DNA from: Chloroflexota bacterium
GTDB taxonomy: Bacteria > Chloroflexota > UBA11872 > UBA12225
Assembly (NCBI GenBank): GCA_030447525.1
Contig: JAUJOR010000002.1
Location: 426,262 to 490,261 of the forward strand
Length of the DNA: 64,000 nt
Reading direction: 5' to 3'
The first letter of the stretch is position 1. The number at the start of each line of letters is the position of its first letter. Below the pieces are notes generated by a model that worked only from the letters and a program-made list of their open reading frames with translations, was not told the DNA's origin and did not search any database. Positions 8,824 through 17,450 of the stretch are shown here, piece by piece. A program made the position numbers and the translations under genes.

Positions 8824-9954
8824 ATGACCAAGACGTACCGGCTGGGGGTGATTGGGTTCGCCCACATGCACATCAACGAGTTGATGCGCAGCTTCGGCGA
8901 AGTCCCCAACGTGGAATGGGTCGCCTGTGCCGACACAGTGCCGGCACGGCCCGAGCTGGTGGAAGCTCGCTTCACCCGCGCCTGGAACAAGCGTCACGCC
9001 CACGAGACGATCGGCATCCCCAGGGTCTACGACGATTACCGAGAGATGCTGGACAAGGAGCCCTTTGACCTGGTCCTCTTCTGCCCGGAGAACGCCCGCC
9101 ACGGGGAGGTGGCGGAAGCGATCGCCGCCCACGGGGCGCATATGGTCACCGAAAAGCCGATGGCCGCCTCAATGTCGGAGGCCCTGCGGATGGTCCGCGC
9201 CGCCCGCGCCGCCGGCGTGTCCCTAGTGGTGAACTGGCCGACTACCTGGTCGCCTGCCGTCCGTACGGCCCATCGACTCGTGCGCCAGGGAGCAATCGGC
9301 CAGCTGTGGGAGGTGAAGTGGCGTGCCGGCTCCACCGGGCCCCTTTCTCATGGCTCCACCCATCCCGGCGTTGATGGACAGGCGGTGGAGATGTCAGACG
9401 TGGAGAAGGGCGCCACCTGGTGGCACCAGGAGGCCACGGGGGGCGGCGCCCTGCTGGACTACACCTGCTATGGGGCCTGCCTCTCCCGCTGGTTCATCGG
9501 CGAGCCGGCAACGGCGGCCTACGGCCTCAAAGCCAATCTCCTCACCCCCTACGGCGATGCGGACGACAATGCCATCATCACCGTGCGTTTCCCCAAGGCC
9601 GTGGCCGTCCTGGAAGCGACGTGGTCTTGCGTCGATCATGGCGTGCCCACCGGCCCGCTCCTCTACGGCTCCAGCGGGACGATCGTCGTCGAGCGACAGG
9701 GAGACCGCCAGGTGGCCAGCATTCGCCGCGGGCGGGGCAGCGCGCCGGAGACCGCCCCGCTGGATGGGCTGCCGGAGGGGCGCGACACCCTCGGCCGCGA
9801 GGTGATCCACCACTTGCAGACCGGCGAGCCGCTGCACGAGACGCTGCAGATGGACTTCAACCTGGACGCCATGGCCATCCTGGACGCCGGGATCCGCTCC
9901 GCCCGCAGTGGCCAGTTGGAGCTGGTCAACAACACTTCCTGGACGATCGGTTAG
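8824..9954 (+). CDS. Gfo/Idh/MocA family oxidoreductase
   Basis: 376 aa from the ATG at 8824 behind GGGAGGAG; the frame is open upstream to 8686 inside the previous gene but that part is not protein-like. The N-terminal NAD(P) fold begins RLGVIGFAHMHINELMRSF, with the conserved EKP triad element at VTEKPMA, and the C-terminal sheet domain includes GGGALLDYTCYGACLSRWF. GxGxxG is degenerate (GVIGFAHMH), which is seen in some branches of the family. Probable sugar/inositol dehydrogenase partner of the upstream MDR enzyme. Substrate unknown. Confidence 0.85.
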   Translation: MTKTYRLGVIGFAHMHINELMRSFGEVPNVEWVACADTVPARPELVEARFTRAWNKRHAHETIGIPRVYDDYREMLDKEPFDLVLFCPENARHGEVAEAIAAHGAHMVTEKPMAASMSEALRMVRAARAAGVSLVVNWPTTWSPAVRTAHRLVRQGAIGQLWEVKWRAGSTGPLSHGSTHPGVDGQAVEMSDVEKGATWWHQEATGGGALLDYTCYGACLSRWFIGEPATAAYGLKANLLTPYGDADDNAIITVRFPKAVAVLEATWSCVDHGVPTGPLLYGSSGTIVVERQGDRQVASIRRGRGSAPETAPLDGLPEGRDTLGREVIHHLQTGEPLHETLQMDFNLDAMAILDAGIRSARSGQLELVNNTSWTIG

Positions 9955-10080
9955 GCCCCTTGTGCATGGCACTGCCAGGAGACGTCGCCGCCGCGCTCGA
10001 GGGCTGGCCACAACGAGCACCCGCCGTCTGAGTCGTGGAGCCGCGGGGCTATGGCCAGGCAACATCGGGCATGCGGGGGG

Positions 10081-12174
10081 CTACCCGACGGCCGTGAGGT
10101 CGGCAGGGCGATGGACGGGGTCACGGAACTGCAGCCGGTACAGGCCGGCGTAAACCCCATCCTGGGCCACGAGGTCGGCGTGCGTCCCTCGCTCTACCAC
10201 CTGGCCACCGGAGAAGACCAGGATCTGGTCGGCGGCGAGGATGGTGGAGAGGCGGTGAGCGATGACCACGCTTGTGCGGCCGGCCATCAAGGGGACGAGG
10301 GCCTCCTGGATCAGGGCCTCGCTCGTCGAGTCTAGTGAAGACGTGGCCTCGTCCAGGATCAGGATGCGCGGGTTCTTGAGGATGGCGCGGGCGATGGAGA
10401 CACGCTGCTTTTCCCCCCCGGAGAGGCGGAAGCCCCGCTCCCCGACCACAGTGTCATACCCCTCAGGCAGGGAGGTGATGAGGTCGTGGATGTTGGCCGC
10501 GCGACAGGCGGCGATCAGCTCGGCCTCCCCAGCGTCCGGCCTGGCGTAAAGGAGGTTGGCCCGCAGCGTATCGTGGAACAGGAAGCTCTCCTGGGTCACG
10601 ATGCCGAACTGAGCGGCCAGGGAGTCGAGCGTCAGGTCGCGGAGGTCGTGCCCGTCCAGGGTGATGCGACCTTCAGTGGGGTCATAGAAGCGGGGGATCA
10701 AATAGGTGGCGGTCGTCTTACCGGCGCCGGAATGCCCCACCAGGGCCACCAGCTGTCCCGGCTGGATCTCGAAGGAGACCCCGTCCAGGGCGGGACGGAG
10801 GGCGGGGCCTTCCTCGCCGTCAGGCGGGACGATAGTGGAGCGGGGAGTCAGTCCCCGAAGGAGGGATGGGGAAGCGCCCGATGCCCCGTCTGTAGGTGTG
10901 ACGCTGCGCATCAGGCCCCGCAGACCGCCGGAGACGTTGCCGGCGCTACCGAGCCAGCCTCCACGGCTGCGGCCGCCCCCGTCGCTGATGCGCCGGGCAG
11001 TTCGACCCACTGGCGCAGGTGAGTCGCCCATCCCTGGGACGCCCCCCGAGGGAGAGGCGGGGTAGCTGAAGCGTACGTCCTCGAAGGTGATACGCCCTTG
11101 CGCTCTGGAGAGGACGATGGCGCCGGGACGCTCTTGCACGTCCGGCACGAGGTCGAGGTACTCGAAGATGCGCTCGAACACGGCCAGTGCCCCCTGCACG
11201 TCGACGTAGACGTTGGCCATGGAGCCGATCGGCCGGTAGAGGTTGCCCAGGTAGGTGACGAAGGCCAGCACGGTGCCGATGGTCATCGTCCCACTGATCG
11301 CCTCGCGCCCGCCGTACCAAAAGACCAGGGCCGGCCCGACGCTGGAGACGACGCCGACGAAGGTGAAGAACCATCGCCCGACCATGGCCGAGCGGAGCTG
11401 GAGGCGCATCAGCTCGGCGTTCAGTCCCTTGAACTGCCGCAGCTCGTCCGGCTGCCGCCCGAAGACGCGGGCCAAGACGTAGCCACTGATGCTGAGTCGC
11501 TCCTGGAGGTAGGCGGTGATCTGGGCCTGCTTTTCCTGGGTCTGCCGTGACACCTGGTGGCGAAACCGTCCCACGCGGCGCATGGGCAGGACGATGGCCG
11601 GGACGACGAACACCGCCAGGACGGCCAGGCGCCAGTCCAGCCAGAGGATGGTGCCGACGGTAAAGACCACGGTGACCAGGTTCTGGGCGATGCTGGCCAG
11701 CGTCCCGGTGATGACGTTCTGTACTCCAGACACGTCGTTGTTGACCCGGCTCATGATCTGGCCGGTCTGCGTCACGGTGTAGAAGCGCAGGGACTGGCGC
11801 TGGAGGTGGGAGAAGAGCTGCAGGCGGAGGTCGGACATGATCGCCTGCCCGATCAGGTTGTTCAAGTACTGCTGCAGCACCCCGACCAGCCCGGCGGCCA
11901 CCGGGGCGCCGATCAGCCCCAGGATCAGCCAGCTGAGGAGGGTCGCGTCACGTTGGGGCACCGCCCGGTCGACGATCTCCCGGATCATCAGGGGCGGCAA
12001 GAGGTTGAGCGCGGCCATCACGGCGATGCAGAGGAGGACGCCGACCGTCCGCCCGAGGTATGGTCGGAGGTAGGCGACCACCCGGCGCAGCTCGGCCAGC
12101 CGGACCTTGGGGCGCGGGCCGTTGCGGTCCCCATACGCCATCCAGTACAGCCCGGAGGCCGATCCAGACCACAT
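10081..12174 (-). CDS. ABC exporter half-transporter (fused permease-ATPase) with an ATPase-domain insertion
   Basis: 697 aa type IV exporter (MsbA/MdlB-like). Six TM helices occupy about residues 38-335. The nucleotide-binding domain has Walker A GHSGAGKTT, Q-loop TQESFLFHD, signature LSGGEKQR, Walker B ILILDEATSSLD and the H-loop in IAHRLST, all intact. Unusual: about 86 Gly/Ser/Pro/Arg-rich residues (roughly 373-458) are inserted between the A-loop tyrosine (VRFSYP) and the strand ALDGVSFEI. It should work as a homodimer or with another half. An MFS exporter lies directly upstream on the same strand. Start is ATG at 12174; ATG 12141 is also possible. Confidence 0.9.
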   Translation of the reverse strand: MWSGSASGLYWMAYGDRNGPRPKVRLAELRRVVAYLRPYLGRTVGVLLCIAVMAALNLLPPLMIREIVDRAVPQRDATLLSWLILGLIGAPVAAGLVGVLQQYLNNLIGQAIMSDLRLQLFSHLQRQSLRFYTVTQTGQIMSRVNNDVSGVQNVITGTLASIAQNLVTVVFTVGTILWLDWRLAVLAVFVVPAIVLPMRRVGRFRHQVSRQTQEKQAQITAYLQERLSISGYVLARVFGRQPDELRQFKGLNAELMRLQLRSAMVGRWFFTFVGVVSSVGPALVFWYGGREAISGTMTIGTVLAFVTYLGNLYRPIGSMANVYVDVQGALAVFERIFEYLDLVPDVQERPGAIVLSRAQGRITFEDVRFSYPASPSGGVPGMGDSPAPVGRTARRISDGGGRSRGGWLGSAGNVSGGLRGLMRSVTPTDGASGASPSLLRGLTPRSTIVPPDGEEGPALRPALDGVSFEIQPGQLVALVGHSGAGKTTATYLIPRFYDPTEGRITLDGHDLRDLTLDSLAAQFGIVTQESFLFHDTLRANLLYARPDAGEAELIAACRAANIHDLITSLPEGYDTVVGERGFRLSGGEKQRVSIARAILKNPRILILDEATSSLDSTSEALIQEALVPLMAGRTSVVIAHRLSTILAADQILVFSGGQVVERGTHADLVAQDGVYAGLYRLQFRDPVHRPADLTAVG

Positions 12175-12287
12175 CTCTCTTCATGCTATCAGGGTGACGC
12201 CTCGCCCCTCCCGAGCCTGCCTGGCAAACGTACGGCAGGACGGTAGGGTGGAGACTGCGACGTCACTCCCCGTCTCTGGCGCCGGTT

Positions 12288-13640
12288 TCAGCTCCGTTGT
12301 AGCTGGTGTAGCTGAGAGCGGCCCAGCCGGGCTCGCCAGGCGACCCAGAAGACGAGCAGGCCGCATACCCCGGCGTTGGCGGCGACGGCCATCGGTGCCC
12401 CGATGAGCTCCACGAGCAGCCCCGTCTCCAGCGCCCCCAAGGGGGCGCTCCCGATGGCCATGGCCAGCAGGCCCATGGCCCGGCCGCGCATAGCCGGGGA
12501 GCTGCGGGTGAGGATGATGGTGCTCTGCATCGTGCCGAAAGCGGACGTGCCCAGGCCGGTTACCACCAGCAGGGCCAGGGCAAAGGGGAACGAGGTTGTC
12601 CCGGCGAACAGGGCCAGGGCCAGACAGGCCAGGCAGGACCCTCCGGCAAAGGCCCAGCCCTGCCCCTTAAGGCTGCGGAATCTTGGCAGGACAAGCAGGC
12701 CGAGCACGGCCCCAACCCCGTTGGCCGCGCCCATGTAGCCCAGGCCGACGGGGCCGACGCGGAGGACCTGCTCGGCAAAGACCGACAGGAGCTGGAGGTA
12801 GGGGAAGAGAAGACAGTTCATCAGCACCGTAATCACCAGGATGGCCCACACGGCCACGTCGCCCCGGACGTACGCCAACCCGGCGGCCAGCTCGCCCCAC
12901 ATCGAGCGCCGCTGAGCGGCCGGCCGCTGGCCGGCGCCACGCAGGCCGGCCAGCGTGACTGAGGCCAGAAGAAAGCTGAGGGCCAGGGCGATAAACGCCC
13001 CTGGAGCGCCCCACACCGCCAGCACCGCCCCGGCCAGCAGCGGACCGGCGACCCGGGAGACGTTCATCGTCCAGTTGTCCAGGACGACGGCCTGCAGCAC
13101 CCGCTCTGGCCCCACCAGGTCGGCCATCAGGGCGCGACGGGTCGGCCAGTCGATCCCCCAGCTGGCCCCCAGCCACAGCGTGGCCAGGACGAGCTGCCAG
13201 TAGGCCCCGTACCCGCTCACCAGCGCCGTGGCAACCGCCACGACGACCAGGACGTTCCCCCATTGCGCCCCTTTCATCAGGGTCACGCGGTCGAAACGAT
13301 CGGCCAGGGCGCCGGTGATCGGCCCGGCCAGGGGCATAAAGGCGTTGCGGAATACGCCGATCAAAGCCACCTGCCATGGCGAGCCGGTCAGCTGGAGGGC
13401 CACCCAGCCGGTGACCGTCATCTCCATCCAGCGGGCGAAGTTCCAGGCGAAGGTGGAGAACCAGAGGTGCCGGAAGGTGGCATGGCGCAGGGGCTGGATA
13501 ACGTCGCCAAGCGAGGCGCTGAGCAGGCCAATGACCCCCACGCGTGGCTCGGGGCGCCCGGGGCCCCGGCCCCCCTGGTCGCACAGCGCCACGTCCGACA
13601 CAGGGGTGGGCGCCCTGATCCCGTCTCGCACCGGCACCAA
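12288..13640 (-). CDS. MFS transporter, EntS-like exporter family
   Basis: About 450 aa with 10-12 TM helices. After a soluble start the protein reads RHATFRHLWFSTFAWNFARWMEMTVTGWVALQLTGSPWQVALIG, then the MFS loop signature ITGALADRFDRVTLM between TM2 and TM3, as in the enterobactin exporter/MFS_3 group. Substrate unknown. The start is TTG at 13640 or GTG at 13637, both placed suitably behind AAGAGG. Same strand as the ABC exporter downstream, 113 bp apart. Confidence 0.85.
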   Translation of the reverse strand: MVPVRDGIRAPTPVSDVALCDQGGRGPGRPEPRVGVIGLLSASLGDVIQPLRHATFRHLWFSTFAWNFARWMEMTVTGWVALQLTGSPWQVALIGVFRNAFMPLAGPITGALADRFDRVTLMKGAQWGNVLVVVAVATALVSGYGAYWQLVLATLWLGASWGIDWPTRRALMADLVGPERVLQAVVLDNWTMNVSRVAGPLLAGAVLAVWGAPGAFIALALSFLLASVTLAGLRGAGQRPAAQRRSMWGELAAGLAYVRGDVAVWAILVITVLMNCLLFPYLQLLSVFAEQVLRVGPVGLGYMGAANGVGAVLGLLVLPRFRSLKGQGWAFAGGSCLACLALALFAGTTSFPFALALLVVTGLGTSAFGTMQSTIILTRSSPAMRGRAMGLLAMAIGSAPLGALETGLLVELIGAPMAVAANAGVCGLLVFWVAWRARLGRSQLHQLQRS

Positions 13641-13708
13641 GTATGCCTCTTTGCCTTGCCGCTCATTGCCCTCCGGGGGTCGGCAAGGGCGAAGATCGGG
13701 CCCGCCGG

Positions 13709-14545
13709 CTAGCTGGCGATCTCGAATTCCCGCAGAGCGCTTTCCAACGACACCTTCTTGTCATTGGCCTCGTTGCGCGTCCCGATGATGTAGGCGCAGG
13801 CGATGTAGGCGTCGCCTCCTGGGAAGGAACGCCGGCGCACGCCGGGGACAACCACCGCCCGGGCCGGCACGCGACCCCGGTACTGCTTGCCGTCCTGCCC
13901 TTCACGAACGTCGATGATGTAGCTGCTGGCGGTGATTGTCACACCGGCGGCCAGAATGGCTTCCTCTTCCACGATCGCACCTTCGACTACGATGCATCGG
14001 CTGCCGACGAACGCGTTATCCTCTACGATCACGGGTTGAGCCTGAGGAGGCTCGAGCACGCCCCCAATCCCTACGCCGCCGGCGAGATGCACGTTTCGGC
14101 CGATCTGGGCGCAGGAGCCTACGGTGGCCCATGTGTCCACCATGGAGCCTCCCCCCACCCACGCCCCGATGTTGACGTAGCCTGGCATGACAATGACGCC
14201 CGGCTCGACATGCGCCCCATAGCGGACGGTCCCCGGGGGAACCACCCGAACGCCGGCCTCTTTCAGGTCGTGCTTCAGGGGGATCCTGTCGTGGAACTCG
14301 AAGGGCCCTACTTCCATCGTCTGCATCGGCTGCCCCCGCATGTACAGCAGGATGGCCTGCTTGACCCAGGCATTGGTCTGCCATTGACCGGGCGCTCGGC
14401 GCTCGGCGGCCCGCACTCGTCCCTGGTCGAGACCTTCAACCGTGGCCTGTACGGCCTCCCATACCCGAGGCTCCTTGACGTCCTGGTCGCCGCGAAAGGC
14501 CCCTTCAATCAAGCGTCGGGCATCGTCCCATCCGTTTGCTGCCAT
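13709..14545 (-). CDS. dapD: 2,3,4,5-tetrahydropyridine-2,6-dicarboxylate N-succinyltransferase
   Basis: 278 aa from the ATG at 14545 behind GAGGA. It adds succinyl to tetrahydrodipicolinate in the succinylase branch of DAP/lysine biosynthesis. After an N-terminal helical domain (QTNAWVKQAILLYMR) comes a left-handed beta helix: VEPGVIVMPGYVNIGAWVGGGSMVDTWATVGSCAQIG and VVEGAIVEEEAILAAGV, the hallmark DapD hexapeptide run with the GSMVDTWATVGSCAQIG signature. The next enzyme of the pathway, a DapC-type aminotransferase, is encoded just upstream on the same strand, separated by a 169-bp MITE. Confidence 0.92.
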   Translation of the reverse strand: MAANGWDDARRLIEGAFRGDQDVKEPRVWEAVQATVEGLDQGRVRAAERRAPGQWQTNAWVKQAILLYMRGQPMQTMEVGPFEFHDRIPLKHDLKEAGVRVVPPGTVRYGAHVEPGVIVMPGYVNIGAWVGGGSMVDTWATVGSCAQIGRNVHLAGGVGIGGVLEPPQAQPVIVEDNAFVGSRCIVVEGAIVEEEAILAAGVTITASSYIIDVREGQDGKQYRGRVPARAVVVPGVRRRSFPGGDAYIACAYIIGTRNEANDKKVSLESALREFEIAS

Positions 14546-14647
14546 ACATTCCTCATTCCCTGTCGGTGCCCTACGGGCAGCCACTACATCTCGCTTCTCA
14601 GAGCCGGCGACGGCGGCACCCATTTTTCACGAGCCATGACCTGAGCG

Positions 14648-14816
14648 CAGGGCCTTTGCATCAGAGCCGCTCCTGGGGCACCGCCCGCGGCGCGGTCATG
14701 CCGAGCCCGGCGAGGCATCCGGGCCGCCGGTCGACGGACGGTGGGACGACTCGCTGATCCCTCGCTGCGCTCGGGATGACCCGGACCCACCGCCCGCCCC
14801 TGATGAAATGGCCCTG
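14648..14816 (+). mobile_element. MITE-like element, copy 1 (169 bp)
   Basis: Bounded by CAGGGCCTTTGCATCAG (14648-14664) and CTGATGAAATGGCCCTG (14800-14816), imperfect 17-bp inverted repeats. A perfect 9-bp target duplication ACCTGAGCG flanks it (14639-14647 and 14817-14825). It matches the reverse complement of copy 2 (24088-24256) at 156 of 169 positions by my hand alignment. No coding capacity. It contains an internal palindromic stretch around GATCCCTCGCTGCGCTCGGG. It lies between dapC and dapD. Confidence 0.88.
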
Positions 14817-14848
14817 ACCTGAGCGTGGTCACTCTTGTCGGCCCCGAC

Positions 14849-16012
14849 TTAGAGCACGCGATCCAGGATCGCCACCGCTTCGCGGCACACGTCTAGCGGG
14901 GGCACGAACGCCAGGCGGACGTACTCGCGACCGCGGGGGCCGAAGAACGACCCGGGTAACACCACCAGCCCGTGCTCGATGAGGCGCTCGGCGAAGCGCT
15001 GGGCGTCGCGCCCAGGCGCCGTCTCCGGGACGCGCACCCACAGGTAGAAGGCCCCCTCACTCGCCTCCACCTGCACCCCCTTGCGCCGGAAGAGGTCGAG
15101 GAAGAGGACCCGGCGCTCGGCATAGCGCGCCCGCTGGGCCTGGACGTGCGTCTCGTCTTCCCAGGCAGCGACGGCGGCCCGCTGGATGAACTCGGGCGTA
15201 GCCACGCCCATGCGGGGGCGGACGTTCTTCATCACCCGGATGAGCTCGGGATCGCCGGCGATGAAGCCGCTGCGGTAGGCGGTCATGTTGCTGCGCTTAG
15301 ACAGGGTATTGAACACCACGGCGCGGTGATAGCCACGAGGTGCAGCCGCCTGCAGGAGCCCGGGCGGCGGGCGGTCGTACCACAGCTCGCTGTAGGCTTC
15401 GTCCGAGGCGACGTAGAAGTTGTAGCGATCGGCCAGGTCAAGGGCATCCCGATAGTAGCCCAAGGGGGCCACCTTGCCGGTGGGGTTGTTTGGGAAGTTG
15501 AGCCACAGGAGCTTGAGCCGCGCCCCGAGCTCGGGGGTGATCGCGTTCAGGTCAGGAAGCCAGTCGCCGTCCAGGGGCAGGGGGATGGCTTCAGCATGGT
15601 GCAGCAAGGCGCTGTCGCCATACACCTGGTAGGCCAGCTCAGGAATGGCCACGGCCTGAGGCGTGGTGCCGGCGGAAGGACCGTCTAGGAGAAGGGGCGC
15701 CAGGTTGTACAGGGCCTCCTTCGAGCCGTTGGCGGGGAGGATGTGGACCTCCGGGTCGGCAGTCACGGCGTAGCGCCGGGAGATCCAGGCGGCGATGGCC
15801 CCGCGCAGCTCCGGCAGGCCGGCGGCCGTCGGGTAGCGCCCGGCGGGGGTGACGGCGGCGATGAGCGCCTCGCGGATAAAGGCCGGTGTCTCGTCCTCCG
15901 GGTCGCCGACGCCGAACTTGAGCAGGCGCACCCCTCGGGCGCGCAGGGACGCTTCTTGGGCCCCCAGCTGGGTAAAGGCGTACGGCTTCAGCCGAGCGAT
16001 CGCCGGATTCAT
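14849..16012 (-). CDS. dapC: Succinyldiaminopimelate aminotransferase-like class I/II PLP enzyme
   Basis: 387 aa fold-type I aminotransferase. The PLP lysine lies in FNTLSKRSNMTAYRSGF, the SKRSN-T-x-RSG form characteristic of DapC; the substrate/PLP region has LWLNFPNNPTG and ASDEAYSELWYD. FGVGDPEDETP near the N-terminus is the usual start of the family. DapC converts N-succinyl-2-amino-6-ketopimelate to succinyl-DAP, and the dapD gene just downstream makes its precursor, which supports this call over the LL-DAP aminotransferase (dapL). A generic aspartate aminotransferase is the fallback. ATG at 16012. Confidence 0.82.
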   Translation of the reverse strand: MNPAIARLKPYAFTQLGAQEASLRARGVRLLKFGVGDPEDETPAFIREALIAAVTPAGRYPTAAGLPELRGAIAAWISRRYAVTADPEVHILPANGSKEALYNLAPLLLDGPSAGTTPQAVAIPELAYQVYGDSALLHHAEAIPLPLDGDWLPDLNAITPELGARLKLLWLNFPNNPTGKVAPLGYYRDALDLADRYNFYVASDEAYSELWYDRPPPGLLQAAAPRGYHRAVVFNTLSKRSNMTAYRSGFIAGDPELIRVMKNVRPRMGVATPEFIQRAAVAAWEDETHVQAQRARYAERRVLFLDLFRRKGVQVEASEGAFYLWVRVPETAPGRDAQRFAERLIEHGLVVLPGSFFGPRGREYVRLAFVPPLDVCREAVAILDRVL

Positions 16013-16193
16013 CGGGACTCACAAGTCCGCAGTCTCACGTCGGCAGTCTCAAGCCCTGGCCACCTCCATCCGCCTAGCGCAAGACCGGCTCACCGTCGCA
16101 TCGCCCGCGACACTCCGGCCGGAGAAGGGCGCAGCGCGCCAGGTTCACCGGTTCAGGGGGCGATGAGTGAGACCTGCCAGGTGAGACGTTTCG

Positions 16194-16199
16194 TATGAT
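16194..16199 (+). promoter_or_regulatory. Candidate -10 element TATGAT
   Basis: TATGAT lies 25 bp before the ATG at 16224, leaving room for the ribosome site GAGGGAGGT. No convincing -35 at 16-18 bp. TGAGACCTGCCAGGTGAGAC just upstream (about 16167-16187) holds direct and inverted GAGAC/CCTG elements. Confidence 0.35.
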
Positions 16200-16223
16200 A
16201 CCTGCCCGAGAGGGAGGTACTTG

Positions 16224-17450
16224 ATGGCAACGGCCCGCCCCAAGGTCGCCGCTGTGACCACCGTCTGGCGCCACAACTCCCATGCGGATGTGATGATCCC
16301 CAAGCTGCTCGCCGGCTACGACCTGGATGGCGAGCCGGTGCAGCCCACCGTCGACGTCGTTTCCATGTACGTTGACCAGACACCGGACAACGACCTCAGC
16401 CGGGCCTGGGCGCGGCGCTTCAACGTGCCCATCTTCCCCACCGTGCGGGAGGCGCTCACCGTAGGTGGTGACACCCTGGCTGTGGACGCCGTCTGCATCA
16501 TCGGAGAGCATGGGGAGTACCCCTGGAACGAGCAGGGACAGCACCTGTACCCCCGACGTGAGCTCTTCGAGCAGGCGGTAGACGTGATTCGGCCGGCCGG
16601 CCGGGGCGTGCCCATATTCAACGACAAGCACCTCTCCTACAGCTGGGACAGCGCTCGCTGGATGTACGACACGGCCCGCCGGCTGGGGTTGCCGTTCATG
16701 GCCGGGTCCTCGCTTCCGGTCACGTTCCGCGACCCGGAGCTGGAGCTGCCGCTGGGGGCGCCGATTGAGGAGGCCCTCGTCCTGAGCCACGGCCCGACCG
16801 AGAGTTATGGCTTTCATGCCCTGGAGACGCTGCAGTGCATGGTAGAGCGCCGCGGGCGCGAGGAAACCGGCGTTGCGGCCGTGACGCTCGTGCATGGCGA
16901 CGCATTCTGGGAGCATTGGGATGCCGGGCGTTTCCCGCTGGACCTCTACGAGGCTGCCCTGGCGACGTCACAGCACCTTCCGGGCAGCGCACGGGAGCAC
17001 TTCCAGGCCCACCGGCCGGGGGTCGCGACCGGTGTCCCGGGACCGCACCCGCCGCTGGCGTTCGTCGTGGAGTACGCCGACGGCTTACGGGCGACGCTGC
17101 TGAATCTCTCGGGCTACGTCTCCGACTTTGCGTTCGCTGCGCGTACTGGAAGTGAGACGGTGGCCTCGGCTTTCAAGCTAGAGTCCGGCCCCCCCCGCTG
17201 GCACTTCAACTTCCTCGTCCACCACATAGAGGCCTTTTTCCGTACCGGCGTCGGTCCCTACCCGGTGGAGCGCACCCTTCTGACCACCGGTACACTGGCG
17301 GCGTTGATGGACGCCGGGGCCGCCGGCCGGCGCCTGGAGACCCCCCACCTGGGGATCGCCTACGAGGCACCCCCCGTCCCGCCGCGTCGCTCACAGGGGC
17401 GCTCGCTACCGCCGGAACAGGTGTGGGGGTTCAGGCCGGAAGACGTGTGA
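16224..17450 (+). CDS. Conserved-looking protein of unknown function, possibly oxidoreductase-related
   Basis: 408 aa from the ATG at 16224, behind GAGGGAGGT. The start, RPKVAAVTTVWRHNSHADVMI, looks like the first strand and loop of a nucleotide-binding fold but lacks GxGxxG. A DVVSMYVDQTPDNDLSRAWARRF segment and CIIGEHGEYPWNEQGQ follow, with PIFNDKHLSYSWDSARWM resembling the EKP-region layout of Gfo/Idh proteins. A late domain (VEYADGLRATLLNLSGYVSDFAF) is like Gfo/Idh C-termini. I infer a distant Gfo/Idh-type scaffold without proof. Its 3' end overlaps that of recO by 20 bp tail to tail. Function not assigned. Confidence 0.65.
   Translation: MATARPKVAAVTTVWRHNSHADVMIPKLLAGYDLDGEPVQPTVDVVSMYVDQTPDNDLSRAWARRFNVPIFPTVREALTVGGDTLAVDAVCIIGEHGEYPWNEQGQHLYPRRELFEQAVDVIRPAGRGVPIFNDKHLSYSWDSARWMYDTARRLGLPFMAGSSLPVTFRDPELELPLGAPIEEALVLSHGPTESYGFHALETLQCMVERRGREETGVAAVTLVHGDAFWEHWDAGRFPLDLYEAALATSQHLPGSAREHFQAHRPGVATGVPGPHPPLAFVVEYADGLRATLLNLSGYVSDFAFAARTGSETVASAFKLESGPPRWHFNFLVHHIEAFFRTGVGPYPVERTLLTTGTLAALMDAGAAGRRLETPHLGIAYEAPPVPPRRSQGRSLPPEQVWGFRPEDV

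Noticed and set aside
14641..14848. Intrinsic terminator or REP element between dapC and dapD
   Set aside because: The palindromic words belong to a bounded 169-bp unit with TSDs repeated at 24 kb, so a MITE explains them better.
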